A stretch of DNA of 64,000 bases from Sulfurovum sp. UBA5198 (GTDB taxonomy: Bacteria; Campylobacterota; Campylobacteria; Campylobacterales; Sulfurovaceae): NCBI GenBank assembly GCA_002412865.1, contig DHVW01000001.1:1-64000 (forward strand). The letters are read 5' to 3'. Positions 46,196-54,754 of the stretch are shown here, one piece after another. Within the stretch, counting starts at the first letter, position 1; every line of letters begins with the position of its first letter. The notes beneath the pieces are model-generated. The model had not been told where the DNA came from and ran no database searches. It saw nothing but the letters and a program-made list of their open reading frames with translations. The position numbers and the translations under genes are program-made.

Positions 46196-47200
46196 GTGAG
46201 AGTAGGAATAGTTGGTGCAAGTGGATATACTGGACTTGAGTTAGTAAAGCTAATAATTTCTCATCCAGTGTTTAAACTTTCGTATTTAGCAACTACAACA
46301 GGAGATGTACTTATAGAAACTTTGCACCCGTCACTTTTGGATGTTGTGACTATGAGTGTAGAAAAAGCTTCAGTTGATGCTGTAAAAAATAGTTGTGATT
46401 TGGTATTTTTAGCACTTCCACATAAGGCTTCAATGGGATTTGCAAAAGAGCTTTGGGATAGTGATGTTAAAGTAGTAGATTTATCTGCAGATTATAGGTT
46501 GATGCAAGATACATACGAGAAGCACTATTGTGAACACGAAGATGCAGAACATGCAGATGATGGAGTTTATGGTCTACTTGAATATTATCGTGAAGATATA
46601 AAAAATGCAAAACTTGTAGCATCTCCAGGGTGTTATCCTACTGCTACACTTCTGGGTATTTTACCTTTTATGCCATATATTGATACAGATGCACCACTTT
46701 TTGTGGATGCAAAATCAGGTGTTAGTGGAGCAGGAAAATCATGTACTGAGACAACACATTTTGTAAATATGAATGATAATATTTTTGCGTATAATCCATT
46801 AAAGCATCGACATGCACCAGAGATTATGGAGAAAATTGCAGATATTTATGGCATATCTCCTAAAGTGCATTTTGTTCCTCATCTTGTGCCAATGACTAGA
46901 GGAGAACTAGTAAGTATTTATGCTACGCTAAAAAGTGATATTGACCCAATAGCAATTCTAAAGAGTCATTACGAAAATGAGCCGTTTATTCGCATCAGAG
47001 AAATGCCAGTAACTACAAAAAATGTATCAGGAACTCACTTTTGTGATATATTTGCCGTGCGAGATGGAAATGCACTATTTGTTAGTAGTAGTATTGATAA
47101 TATTTTAAGAGGCGCTAGCTCACAAGCACTCGCAGCAGCCAATCTTATGTGTGGACTAAACGAATCGTTAGGTTTACCAATAATTGCATATACACCATAA
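46196..47200 (+). CDS. argC: N-acetyl-gamma-glutamyl-phosphate reductase
   Basis: Third step of arginine synthesis, reducing acetylglutamyl phosphate with NADPH. The 334-residue protein has the Rossmann motif GASGYTGLEL near residue 6 and the catalytic cysteine in SPGCYPTATLLG near 146. It starts with GTG, five bases after AAGGAG that overlaps the end of greA. Its other pathway genes are not in the window. Confidence 0.96.
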   Translation: MRVGIVGASGYTGLELVKLIISHPVFKLSYLATTTGDVLIETLHPSLLDVVTMSVEKASVDAVKNSCDLVFLALPHKASMGFAKELWDSDVKVVDLSADYRLMQDTYEKHYCEHEDAEHADDGVYGLLEYYREDIKNAKLVASPGCYPTATLLGILPFMPYIDTDAPLFVDAKSGVSGAGKSCTETTHFVNMNDNIFAYNPLKHRHAPEIMEKIADIYGISPKVHFVPHLVPMTRGELVSIYATLKSDIDPIAILKSHYENEPFIRIREMPVTTKNVSGTHFCDIFAVRDGNALFVSSSIDNILRGASSQALAAANLMCGLNESLGLPIIAYTP

Positions 47201-47203
47201 ATA

Positions 47204-47890
47204 ATGATAGAGATAAAAGAAGGAGCCGTTTTTATAGCTGACGCTCACTATCCACATCATGGAGATGAGTTTATGGCTGTTTTGCAAAAAATTGAGAGTG
47301 GTGACCTTTTAGCTTCTCAGCTATTTTTAATGGGTGATATTTTTGATTTACTATTTGGGCACAATAAATATATTCATACCATTAATAATGTTGTAATTAC
47401 ATTATTAAATAAATTGTCCAGAAAAGTTGAGATTTACTATTTTGAAGGTAATCATGACTTTTGTCTAGCAAATATATTCCCAAACATAAAAGTCTACACA
47501 AGAGAAGAGCAACCAATCTATATGTCTATGGGAAATCAAAAAATAGGACTATCACATGGAGATAAATTTGACGGTGGTTTTTGCTACGATTCGTACTGCC
47601 TATTGCTTCGTAACAAATTTACACTAAATATGCTAAAGCCATTTCAAAAGCATATAATTGATTATAGAATCAAAAAATTATCAGAGAAGAATATTTGCCA
47701 TGGGTTTATAAACTTTGAAGCCAAAGTTGGACGAATAATGACCAATTACAATGATGTAAATCTAGTTATTGAGGGGCATTTTCATCAAGCTAAACAATTT
47801 GGAAAATATATATCATTACCGTCGTTGGCTTGTCAGAAACAGATAGCAGTTGTGCAAAATAATCAAATTAGTTATTTTGATATGGTATAA
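47204..47890 (+). CDS. LpxH-like metallophosphoesterase (probable UDP-2,3-diacylglucosamine diphosphatase)
   Basis: A 228-residue calcineurin-type phosphoesterase with the five metal-binding blocks: IADAHY, MGDIFD, GNHD, LSHGDKFD and GHFH. Size and blocks fit LpxH-type enzymes that cut UDP-2,3-diacylglucosamine in lipid A synthesis, but sequence alone cannot exclude another phosphoesterase. It starts three bases after argC, so co-transcription is likely. Confidence 0.72.
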   Translation: MIEIKEGAVFIADAHYPHHGDEFMAVLQKIESGDLLASQLFLMGDIFDLLFGHNKYIHTINNVVITLLNKLSRKVEIYYFEGNHDFCLANIFPNIKVYTREEQPIYMSMGNQKIGLSHGDKFDGGFCYDSYCLLLRNKFTLNMLKPFQKHIIDYRIKKLSEKNICHGFINFEAKVGRIMTNYNDVNLVIEGHFHQAKQFGKYISLPSLACQKQIAVVQNNQISYFDMV

Positions 47891-47916
47891 TTGTCACTCA
47901 AAATAAAGGAGATATT

Positions 47917-48117
47917 ATGGATATATTAAAATTAGAGAAAACATGTAGACCACTTAGAATTGTTGTAGGTCTTGTATTGATCGGACTAGGCTTTTATACA
48001 GGAAATGATTGGTTTTTACTTGGAATAATTCCATTAGTAGTCGGTCTGTTAAACTTTAGACCATTTTGCAAGTTTACTGGTAAATGTAGCTTTAAAGATT
48101 CAAATACACCAGCTTAA
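47917..48117 (+). CDS. Small two-helix membrane protein (DUF2892/YgaP-like membrane domain)
   Basis: A 66-residue protein with two hydrophobic segments (about 15-29 and 31-46), then GLLNFRPFCKFTGKCSF. This resembles DUF2892, the membrane part of YgaP-type proteins, with a cysteine pair after the second helix. AAAGGAG seven bases before the ATG supports translation. Function unknown. Confidence 0.75.
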   Translation: MDILKLEKTCRPLRIVVGLVLIGLGFYTGNDWFLLGIIPLVVGLLNFRPFCKFTGKCSFKDSNTPA

Positions 48118-48125
48118 TTATTTTT

Positions 48126-48143
48126 TTGCCCTTCTTCGGGCAA
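48126..48143 (+). terminator. GC-rich stem-loop after the small membrane protein gene
   Basis: TTGCCC (48126-48131) and GGGCAA (48138-48143) form a six-base stem with loop TTCTTC. The T-run is on the 5' side (48121-48127), not the 3' side, so it is not a canonical intrinsic terminator, though position fits transcript ending. Confidence 0.4.
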
Positions 48144-48224
48144 TCAACAAACAATAAACTTTTCCCAGATAATTCAAAAAAATCAAATATCCGCATGTTA
48201 TCAAAATCTTTAAATATGTTACCA

Positions 48225-48249
48225 TTTTATGATATAATTAATCATAAAA
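48225..48249. promoter_or_regulatory. Promoter of the DUF4116 repeat gene with an operator-like inverted repeat
   Basis: TTTTATGAT (48225-48233) and ATCATAAAA (48241-48249) are perfect nine-base arms around seven bases. The TATAAT -10 element (48233-48238) lies inside. The ATG is at 48265. This geometry suits direct repression. Confidence 0.5.
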
Positions 48250-48264
48250 CATAAAGGATATCGT

Positions 48265-49233
48265 ATGAAAATAAATACAATTGATGAAGCACTTTCCAGT
48301 GTTAAAAATGATGGACTTAAGTTAAAAAAAATAGATAAAGAACTAATGAGTTCCGAAGTGATTACACTTGCAATTAAAGAGAATAGCTTGTCGTTGCAGT
48401 TTGTACCTAAAAAGTGTATCACAGAACAAATGTGTATAAAAGCAGTGACTGCTAATGGACTTGCATTAGAGTTTGTTCCAAAAGATTATAGAACAGAAAA
48501 CTTATCATTAATAGCTGTTAAGCAAAATGGATTATCATTGGAATTTGTACCAAAAGGGATTAAAAATATTGATATTTGTTTGGCGGCTGTTGAGCAAAAT
48601 GGACTTGCTACAACATTTGTACCAAAAAATGAGAGAACGATAGATTTGTGTAGTAAAGCTGTTGCACAAAATGGACTTGCAATTCAATATTGTGATATTG
48701 AAGATGAAACGCTTTGTCTCGCATCTGTTACACAAAATGGTCTAGCACTTAAACATATACCTAAATCTCAAAGAACAATAGATTGTTGCATGGCAGCAGT
48801 AAAGAAAAATGGATTAGCCCTGCAATATGTTCCAGATAGTCTTAAAAACAATGTAATGTGTTTAGATGCTATTAAGCAAAATGCTAAATCTCTGAAATAT
48901 GTGCCAAAAAGTTTAAAGACTACAAAATTGTGTGTAGAGGCTGTAAAACAAAATCGTTGGATATTAACAAAATTAGACAATGAATATAAAGTGCCAGCCG
49001 TTTGTATGGCGGCAGTAGTTCATGATGGTTCAATGCTGGAGTATGCACCGAAAATTTCAAGAACAGTTGAGCTATGTAGTGTTGCAGTAGCAAATGATGC
49101 TTTGGCTTTAGAGTTTGTACCAAAATCTCTTAGAACAGAAGAGCTATGTGTTCAAGCTACTAAACAATATGGTAAAATATTCAAACATATTCCAAAAGAG
49201 CATATAAATGCTTGTAGAGAGGTATTGGCATAA
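48265..49233 (+). CDS. Tandem-repeat protein of DUF4116 type, unknown function
   Basis: The 322-residue protein is almost wholly built from about twelve units of 24 residues with consensus LCxxAVxQNGLALxFVPKSxRT, starting near residue 31. Unit six is two residues short and the tenth is divergent (RWILTKLDNE). Each unit probably forms a helical hairpin, giving a curved solenoid for protein binding. There is no signal peptide or membrane segment, so it is likely cytoplasmic. The family is known by its repeat only. It has its own promoter. AAAGGAT precedes the ATG. Confidence 0.8.
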   Translation: MKINTIDEALSSVKNDGLKLKKIDKELMSSEVITLAIKENSLSLQFVPKKCITEQMCIKAVTANGLALEFVPKDYRTENLSLIAVKQNGLSLEFVPKGIKNIDICLAAVEQNGLATTFVPKNERTIDLCSKAVAQNGLAIQYCDIEDETLCLASVTQNGLALKHIPKSQRTIDCCMAAVKKNGLALQYVPDSLKNNVMCLDAIKQNAKSLKYVPKSLKTTKLCVEAVKQNRWILTKLDNEYKVPAVCMAAVVHDGSMLEYAPKISRTVELCSVAVANDALALEFVPKSLRTEELCVQATKQYGKIFKHIPKEHINACREVLA

Positions 49234-49270
49234 TTTATGCTGATATTGACTTAATATGTTAATGTGATTC

Positions 49271-49693
49271 ATGACATATACAAAATGGTTCACTGAACAT
49301 TCACAAAAGCATAAATCAATCTTAAAAACACTAAGTAATAAAAGCAAAAATGAAATAATAGATTATTTTACATATGAAAATATGAGAGCCAATCATATTG
49401 ATTTTTGTCTTCTATATGCTACTAATACAAAATGTCATAATATGAAAAATCTAAACTGCTATGCGTGTGGTTGTCCATATTTTCGCTTTAGTGATGATGG
49501 AATTGATTTGCTAAAGGGTAGGATTGTTTATAGTAAGTGTATCAAAAGCTTAGGCTCTCAATATGTGAGCGAAAACGCTATTCATCATGACTGTTCATCG
49601 TGCGAAGTTCCTCATAAGACTAAATTTGTAAGTGATAATTTTGATATTGATTGGAATGAGATTATGAATGAAGTGAGCATAGAGTCTAAGTAA
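49271..49693 (+). CDS. Conserved Cys-rich protein, unknown function
   Basis: A 140-residue cytoplasmic protein with eight or so cysteines grouped as FCLLY, KCHNMKNLNCYACGCPYF, YSKC and DCSSCEVPH. The spacing suggests a metal or Fe-S site. I recall similar uncharacterised proteins in Campylobacterota, with the same NCYxCxCPxFRF core, but cannot name one. It starts 37 bases after the repeat protein, with a weak ribosome-binding site. Confidence 0.75.
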   Translation: MTYTKWFTEHSQKHKSILKTLSNKSKNEIIDYFTYENMRANHIDFCLLYATNTKCHNMKNLNCYACGCPYFRFSDDGIDLLKGRIVYSKCIKSLGSQYVSENAIHHDCSSCEVPHKTKFVSDNFDIDWNEIMNEVSIESK

Positions 49694-49719
49694 TATTATA
49701 GAGTATCCCCTATAATATT
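49692..49719. terminator. Stem-loop between convergent genes
   Basis: AATATTATAG (49692-49701) is the exact complement of CTATAATATT (49710-49719) with an eight-base loop. It fills the gap between the Cys-rich gene and sdhE/mfrE, whose stops are 49693 and 49721. Probably a bidirectional terminator. Confidence 0.55.
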
Positions 49720-49720
49720 C

Positions 49721-50620
49721 TTATGCACTAACTGCTTGCTTTATAATTTGTTTCGCTTTTTGAACATGGAAATTAAGTCCAATTTCTGCTTCGCTGCAAC
49801 CAAGAGCAAGAGCAACCATTTGTGGCATATGTAGTACTGGAAGTGCAATTTCTCTGCCCATAACTTTACCCACACTATCTTGATAAGTGTCCATTTTAAG
49901 ATGACAAAGTGGGCATGGCGTTACCATCATATCAGCATTGTTATCAATAGCATCTAGTAGTGCATTTCCTGCTAATACTTCGCTAGTGTGATTTGCTTGA
50001 AGTTCCACATGGAAGCCACAACATTTATTTTTACTTGCATAATTAACAGGTCTGCCCTCTAGAGCTACTATTAATTCATCTAATGATGTTGGCTTGTATG
50101 AATTTTCACCACCATTGCTTGTGTGGTGAAGTTCACTTGGTCTGATGTTGTGACAACCATAAAATGGTGCTATGTTAAAGTTACTTAATGGCACAACAAC
50201 TTTATCTTTAACATTCTCAAGTCCATACTCTTCGATAATTGCATAAAGAAAATGTTTGATTTCGCTTGTGCCTTTGTACTCTAGACCAACTTCTGCAAGT
50301 TTCTCATTAACTCTTGCTTTTAGTTCACTATTCGTATCTAGTGCATGTTTAGTCATGGCTGAGTTTAGCTGACAGGTGTTGCAGATGGTAATCATTGTTA
50401 GACCTAATTTTTCTGCATAGCAGATATTTCTAGCATTTAAAACATGTGCTAAAAACTCATCAAAATCTTGTAGGTGACTAGCACCACAACAACTAGCTTC
50501 TTCAAGTATAGTAATCTCAATTCCTAGTTTTTTTGCAACTGCTAGAGTAGAAGAGAGTAGTTCTGGAGTTGACTGCTTTGCAGTACATCCTGTAAATAGT
50601 GCATAATGTAATTGACTCAT
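49721..50620 (-). CDS. sdhE: Succinate dehydrogenase/fumarate reductase type E subunit (CCG-domain, HdrB-like)
   Basis: A 299-residue protein with two cysteine-rich CCG domains (CTAK, CCGASH near residue 42, CNTC; then CCGFHVE near 195 and CPLCH). It is the HdrB-like subunit that replaces the membrane cytochrome b in type E complexes (SdhE, or MfrE in Wolinella and Campylobacter). It has no membrane segment. It is last in the sdhABE order, after the iron-sulfur subunit; AAGGAG precedes its ATG. Confidence 0.88.
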   Translation of the reverse strand: MSQLHYALFTGCTAKQSTPELLSSTLAVAKKLGIEITILEEASCCGASHLQDFDEFLAHVLNARNICYAEKLGLTMITICNTCQLNSAMTKHALDTNSELKARVNEKLAEVGLEYKGTSEIKHFLYAIIEEYGLENVKDKVVVPLSNFNIAPFYGCHNIRPSELHHTSNGGENSYKPTSLDELIVALEGRPVNYASKNKCCGFHVELQANHTSEVLAGNALLDAIDNNADMMVTPCPLCHLKMDTYQDSVGKVMGREIALPVLHMPQMVALALGCSEAEIGLNFHVQKAKQIIKQAVSA

Positions 50621-50629
50621 ATTTTCTCC

Positions 50630-51637
50630 TTACAGTCTATTTGTTTGTGAAATTTTAATGAGTTTTTGAACTTCATCTAAATTTTTAATTTTAGGAATAC
50701 TATTTATAAATGGTACTCCTGAATGCCAATGGATTTTACCACTTTTCATCATTTTCATAGCTGTACCAAGATGCTTATACATACCCATATAGCCCTCTGA
50801 GTATGTTACTATATCAGCTTCATCTAGATAACCAGTTTTTTTCATACCTCGCAGGAATCCTTCTGCATGACGAGTTGCCACATTACTAACGGCTACATTT
50901 TTTTCAAACTGCAAGTTGTGAAGTTTTGTAATTTTCTCAATCGGATTAATCTCTTTTGGACACGCTTCAGCACATTCAAAACATTTCACACAATCCCAAA
51001 CACCTTGACTAGATTCAGATGTAATCTCTAATCTTTCTATTCCAGCTGAATCTCTGGTATCAACAGTAAATCTATAAGCAGCAACAAATGCAGCAGGTCC
51101 AAGAAATGCATCATTTACTTCAAGAGCAGGGCAAGAGTAGTGACATGCACCACACTGAATGCACAAATCAGAATCCAAGAAGTTATTAAACTCGGCAATG
51201 GACTGTTTTGTCTCATGTGTAGGATGAGCTTCAACATCAGCAACTACGAATGGTTTAATAGTAGCGTGTTTCGCCCAAAAATCACTCTTGTCGATAATCA
51301 TATCTTTTACAGCTCGCTTGATACTTGAAGGCTCAAGTACAAGCTCATTATCAAAGAGATCCAAAAGCTCCATAGCATTTTGCTTGCAAGCGAGTGTTGC
51401 TTTGCCATTTACTTTAATAGCACAAGCTCCACAAATTCCATGTCTACATGAACGACGGTAAGAAAAACTTCCATCATGTTCCCATTTGATTTTGTTCATC
51501 AAATCTAACACTAACTCATCTTTGCCAACTTCCATCTCATAGCTTTTATAGTATGGTAGGTAGTCAGTTTCGGAATTAAATCTAAATGCTTTTATTGTTA
51601 CTTTTCTAGTTTCGCTATTTTTATTAATTGCACTCAT
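50630..51637 (-). CDS. sdhB: Succinate dehydrogenase/fumarate reductase iron-sulfur subunit
   Basis: A 335-residue protein with a 2Fe-2S ferredoxin domain (CRHGICGAC and a later Cys in TLAC), and two further cluster motifs, CIQCGACHYSCP (about 158) and CVKCFECAEACP (about 218). It wires electrons between the flavin of SdhA and the type E subunit. Of two adjacent ATGs, 51637 is better spaced from AGGAG. A C-terminal extension of about 90 residues is as in MfrB. Confidence 0.93.
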   Translation of the reverse strand: MSAINKNSETRKVTIKAFRFNSETDYLPYYKSYEMEVGKDELVLDLMNKIKWEHDGSFSYRRSCRHGICGACAIKVNGKATLACKQNAMELLDLFDNELVLEPSSIKRAVKDMIIDKSDFWAKHATIKPFVVADVEAHPTHETKQSIAEFNNFLDSDLCIQCGACHYSCPALEVNDAFLGPAAFVAAYRFTVDTRDSAGIERLEITSESSQGVWDCVKCFECAEACPKEINPIEKITKLHNLQFEKNVAVSNVATRHAEGFLRGMKKTGYLDEADIVTYSEGYMGMYKHLGTAMKMMKSGKIHWHSGVPFINSIPKIKNLDEVQKLIKISQTNRL

Positions 51638-51645
51638 CATGACTC

Positions 51646-53361
51646 CTAGTATGTTCTTTCTTTTGGCTCGAATTTACCAAGCACTACATCGCCCCACTCA
51701 GAGGTAATATTAAAATCTTTATCCATATATGCATAAGTATGTTTTAGGAATTTTTTGTCATTTCGCTTTGGGAAATCTTCACGGAAATGACCGCCGCGAC
51801 TCTCTTCACGATTCAAAGCACCATCTACAATAAACTTTGAAAACTCTAACATATGACCAAGCTCAATTGCCTCTTGAAGGTCAGTATTGAAGGTTTTTGA
51901 CTTATCGTCAATTCTGATATTATTAAATCTTTTTAACAAATCATTAATCAGTGCAAGTTGTTCTTTTAGAGTTTTTTTAGTTCTAAACACACCAGCATTT
52001 TTAGTCATACCATCTTGAAGTTCTTCTCTAAGATCTGGAACTCTCTCGTCACCATTTGAAGTTTTTAGTTTGTTCATTTCTGCTAGCATATTTTCAGCGT
52101 CAGCTACTGAGGCAGGGCGAAGCTCAATACCTTCATTTAGTGCTTTAAGCATATTTTCACCAGCATGTCTTCCAAACAAAAGTGCTTCAAGAACAGAATT
52201 GGCTCCCAATCTATTTGCTCCATGTACGCTAACGCAACTACATTCCCCAGCTGCGTAAAATCCTTCTACAAGCTCAGTTGGATTTTTACGAACCTGACAG
52301 TTGATATTTACTGGAATTCCACCCATTGAGTAGTGTGCGGTTGCTGAGATATGAATAGGCTCTTTAAGCATATCTTGCCCTTGAAATGCAATGGCAAGTT
52401 CTCTAAGTTCAGGAAGTTTTGTCAAAATAATTTGTGGGTCAAGGTGGGTTAAGTCAATGTTCACTGATTGACCATCTTTGCCCACACCTCTTCCTTCTCT
52501 GATCTCTTGCATAATCGCTCTACTTACAACATCGCGAGATGCAAGTTCCATTGCATTTGGGGCATATTTGTCCATAAATCGCTCACCAAGTGAATTAAAT
52601 AGACGACCGCCTTCTCCTCTAGCAGCTTCAGAAATAAGTACTCCAGAACCACCTAAGCCACTTGGATGGAACTGTACAAACTCCATATCTTCTAGTGGAA
52701 GACCGTGGCGTGCTACAATAGAAAGCGAATCTCCTGTGTTAGCATGAGCATTTGAATTAAATCTATAAGCTCTTCCATGCCCACCAGTAGCAAACATAGT
52801 AACTTTAGCATTAAAAATAGCAGGTTCAGAGTTTCTAATATTATAAGCAGCTACTCCTGAAACTTTACCATTTTCATATATAAGATCAGAACAGTACCAC
52901 TCATCAAATACCTCTACTCCTGCTCTATTTGCTTGTTCATAAATAGTTTGTAAAAGGGTAAGACCAGTTCTGTCTTTTGCATAACATGCTCTGGGTTGAG
53001 ATTGTCCACCAAAAGGTCTGATTGCGATATCTCCATCTTCATCTCTACTAAATACGGCCCCCATTCGCTCAGCCCAGCGAATTGTCTCTGGTGCTTTAGT
53101 ACACATAAGCTCAACACAATCTTGATCAGCCAAATAGTCGCTTCCCTTGACTGTATCAAACTCATGAAGCTCAGTAGAGTCATTTTTGCCTAATGCGGCA
53201 TTAATGCCACCTTGTGCCGCACCTGAGTGACTTCTTAGTGGGTGAAGCTTTGTTATTACTGCTGTTCTTTTTCCTGCTTCTGTTAGCTCTTTCGCCGCTG
53301 CTAAACCAGCCAAGCCAGCACCAACAATTATAGCGTCATATTCGTAGATTTTAACATCCAT
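51646..53361 (-). CDS. sdhA: Succinate dehydrogenase/fumarate reductase flavoprotein (no Tat signal)
   Basis: A 571-residue FAD protein interconverting succinate and fumarate. It has the FAD motif GAGLAGLAAA, the His that binds FAD covalently in RSHSGAAQGG, and catalytic segments HPSGL, ARGEGG and TAHYSMGG. The first residues (MDVKIYEYDAII) contain no twin-arginine signal, so the complex should face the cytoplasm, unlike the exported MfrA of Wolinella and Campylobacter. ATG 53361 follows AAGGGA; ATG 53385 has no ribosome-binding site. First gene of the operon. Confidence 0.93.
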   Translation of the reverse strand: MDVKIYEYDAIIVGAGLAGLAAAKELTEAGKRTAVITKLHPLRSHSGAAQGGINAALGKNDSTELHEFDTVKGSDYLADQDCVELMCTKAPETIRWAERMGAVFSRDEDGDIAIRPFGGQSQPRACYAKDRTGLTLLQTIYEQANRAGVEVFDEWYCSDLIYENGKVSGVAAYNIRNSEPAIFNAKVTMFATGGHGRAYRFNSNAHANTGDSLSIVARHGLPLEDMEFVQFHPSGLGGSGVLISEAARGEGGRLFNSLGERFMDKYAPNAMELASRDVVSRAIMQEIREGRGVGKDGQSVNIDLTHLDPQIILTKLPELRELAIAFQGQDMLKEPIHISATAHYSMGGIPVNINCQVRKNPTELVEGFYAAGECSCVSVHGANRLGANSVLEALLFGRHAGENMLKALNEGIELRPASVADAENMLAEMNKLKTSNGDERVPDLREELQDGMTKNAGVFRTKKTLKEQLALINDLLKRFNNIRIDDKSKTFNTDLQEAIELGHMLEFSKFIVDGALNREESRGGHFREDFPKRNDKKFLKHTYAYMDKDFNITSEWGDVVLGKFEPKERTY

Positions 53362-53503
53362 GTTTATATCGTCCCTTTTGGTCATTTTGCTTATATTATA
53401 GCCTTAAATCCTTATTTTAGAACTAAATATAGGCTACCATTAAATCAAAATTGGATAAATTGTGTTAAAATTTTACAATAATAGATGCAACAAGGAGCAT
53501 GAC

Positions 53504-54325
53504 TTGATAAATAAAGAAGATTTTGTTATAAAACAGTTTAGCTCAGCTTATATAGGCGATGATGGTGCAGTGATTGGAGATATGGTTTATAGTATGGACT
53601 CATTTTTTGAAGATGTACACTTCAAAAGAGCATGGATGAGCATAACTCAAATCGCTAGAAAAGCTATGCTTATAAATATATCTGACGCCGTTGCTATGAA
53701 TGCAAAGCCACTTTATGCGTTAATCTCACTATCTTTACCATCAAACATCACTAATAATGAGATTTTAGAGCTTACAGCTTCGTTTAGTCAAACTGCACAA
53801 GAGTTTGATTGTGAAATCATAGGTGGCGATACAATAGCTTCAGATAAACTACATATTTCAATAACAATTATATCAAAAACATCAAACCCATTAACTAGAA
53901 GAGGACTAAAAGATGGAGATATACTTGGATATACTGGCACCTTAGGAGAAAGTAAGAGAGATCTAAATAGACTCTTTAATGGCGAAAAGATAGAGCCTAA
54001 ATCCAAATTTTATGAACCTATCTTGCGTAGTGAGTTTATATCAAAAGCTAGAGAATTTCTAAGTGTAGGTATGGATATAAGCGATGGGCTTTTTTGTGAT
54101 ACGAATAAACTTTTGGATAGTAATAATACAGGTATGGAATTATTAAATGATATATCTAATGAAATAGGTAGTAGTGGAGAGGAGTATGAAATGTTAATTG
54201 GATTTGATGCTAAAAATTTAGAAGATATAACTAAAATTGCGAAAGAGACAAACACACCGATAAGTATGTTTGCCAAAATATCAAGTAGTGGAGCTAGGTT
54301 TGAATGCCTAAACCACCACTTTTGA
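53504..54325 (+). CDS. thiL: Thiamine-monophosphate kinase
   Basis: Makes thiamine pyrophosphate from thiamine monophosphate. The 273-residue protein has the PurM-like fold marks: GDDGAVI, SMDSFFEDVHF, NISDAVAMNAKP, GGDT and GMDISDGL. TTG 53504 is chosen since AAGGAG (53492-53497) lies six bases upstream and INKEDFVIKQF then begins like the family; GTG 53462 gives 14 extra residues. It is divergent from sdhA and convergent with the cytochrome at 54328. Slightly short for ThiL (about 300). Confidence 0.9.
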   Translation: MINKEDFVIKQFSSAYIGDDGAVIGDMVYSMDSFFEDVHFKRAWMSITQIARKAMLINISDAVAMNAKPLYALISLSLPSNITNNEILELTASFSQTAQEFDCEIIGGDTIASDKLHISITIISKTSNPLTRRGLKDGDILGYTGTLGESKRDLNRLFNGEKIEPKSKFYEPILRSEFISKAREFLSVGMDISDGLFCDTNKLLDSNNTGMELLNDISNEIGSSGEEYEMLIGFDAKNLEDITKIAKETNTPISMFAKISSSGARFECLNHHF

Positions 54326-54327
54326 TA

Positions 54328-54630
54328 TTATTTAAGAGTTGCTATATAAGCTGAAAGCTCAGTGATACCTTTAGCATCAACTGTAGCCATGTTACCTTTC
54401 ATAACAGCACCCATACCAGCAGTGTTAAGAGTACCAGCTTTATAGCCAGCAAGTTTTTTAGCTATTACAGCTGCAGATTGACCAGAGATTACCGCTGATT
54501 TACCAAGAGCTTTAGTTTTACCATTTGCACCATGACAGCTTGCACATTTTGCAGCATAAGTTGCTTTGCCATCAGCCATAAGAGCTGTAGTTGCACTAAG
54601 AACTAGAGCAGTTAATACGATTTTTTTCAT
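54328..54630 (-). CDS. Class I cytochrome c553
   Basis: A 100-residue periplasmic cytochrome: signal peptide of about 19 residues (ends ALMA), haem motif CASCH near residue 32, distal Met in GMGAVMKGNM, and the final helix ITELSAYIATLK. Strong ribosome-binding site (AAAGGAAAT). It closely resembles the c553 of Campylobacterota that carries electrons from the bc1 complex to oxidases or peroxidases. It stands alone with its own promoter; TATTAT just upstream is the likely -10. Confidence 0.92.
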   Translation of the reverse strand: MKKIVLTALVLSATTALMADGKATYAAKCASCHGANGKTKALGKSAVISGQSAAVIAKKLAGYKAGTLNTAGMGAVMKGNMATVDAKGITELSAYIATLK

Positions 54631-54696
54631 TTTATTTCCTTTAATTTGTTTTGAACTTGGATAATACCATAAGAATTGTTAAGTAATTGTGAAATT

Positions 54697-54715
54697 ATTA
54701 TCTATTTTAGATAAT
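54697..54715. promoter_or_regulatory. 19-bp palindrome upstream of cytochrome c553 gene
   Basis: ATTATCTA-TTT-TAGATAAT has perfect eight-base arms. It lies about 67 bases before the cytochrome ATG on the minus strand and 40 bases after the apt stop. It may be an operator or activator site of the cytochrome gene; termination for apt is less likely, as no T-tract follows. Confidence 0.45.
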
Positions 54716-54754
54716 TTTACTCTGTTATCTCTTTTTTAGTAAGCATTTTTCTAA

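Noticed and set aside
48300..49200. Regular DNA repeats that look like a CRISPR array
   Set aside because: The period is 72 bases and the similarity is at protein level (24-residue coding repeats); there are no conserved palindromic repeats with unique spacers.
52478..52747. Plus-strand frame of 89 codons inside sdhA
   Set aside because: Antisense to the conserved HPSGL and ARGEGG catalytic region; no start signal.
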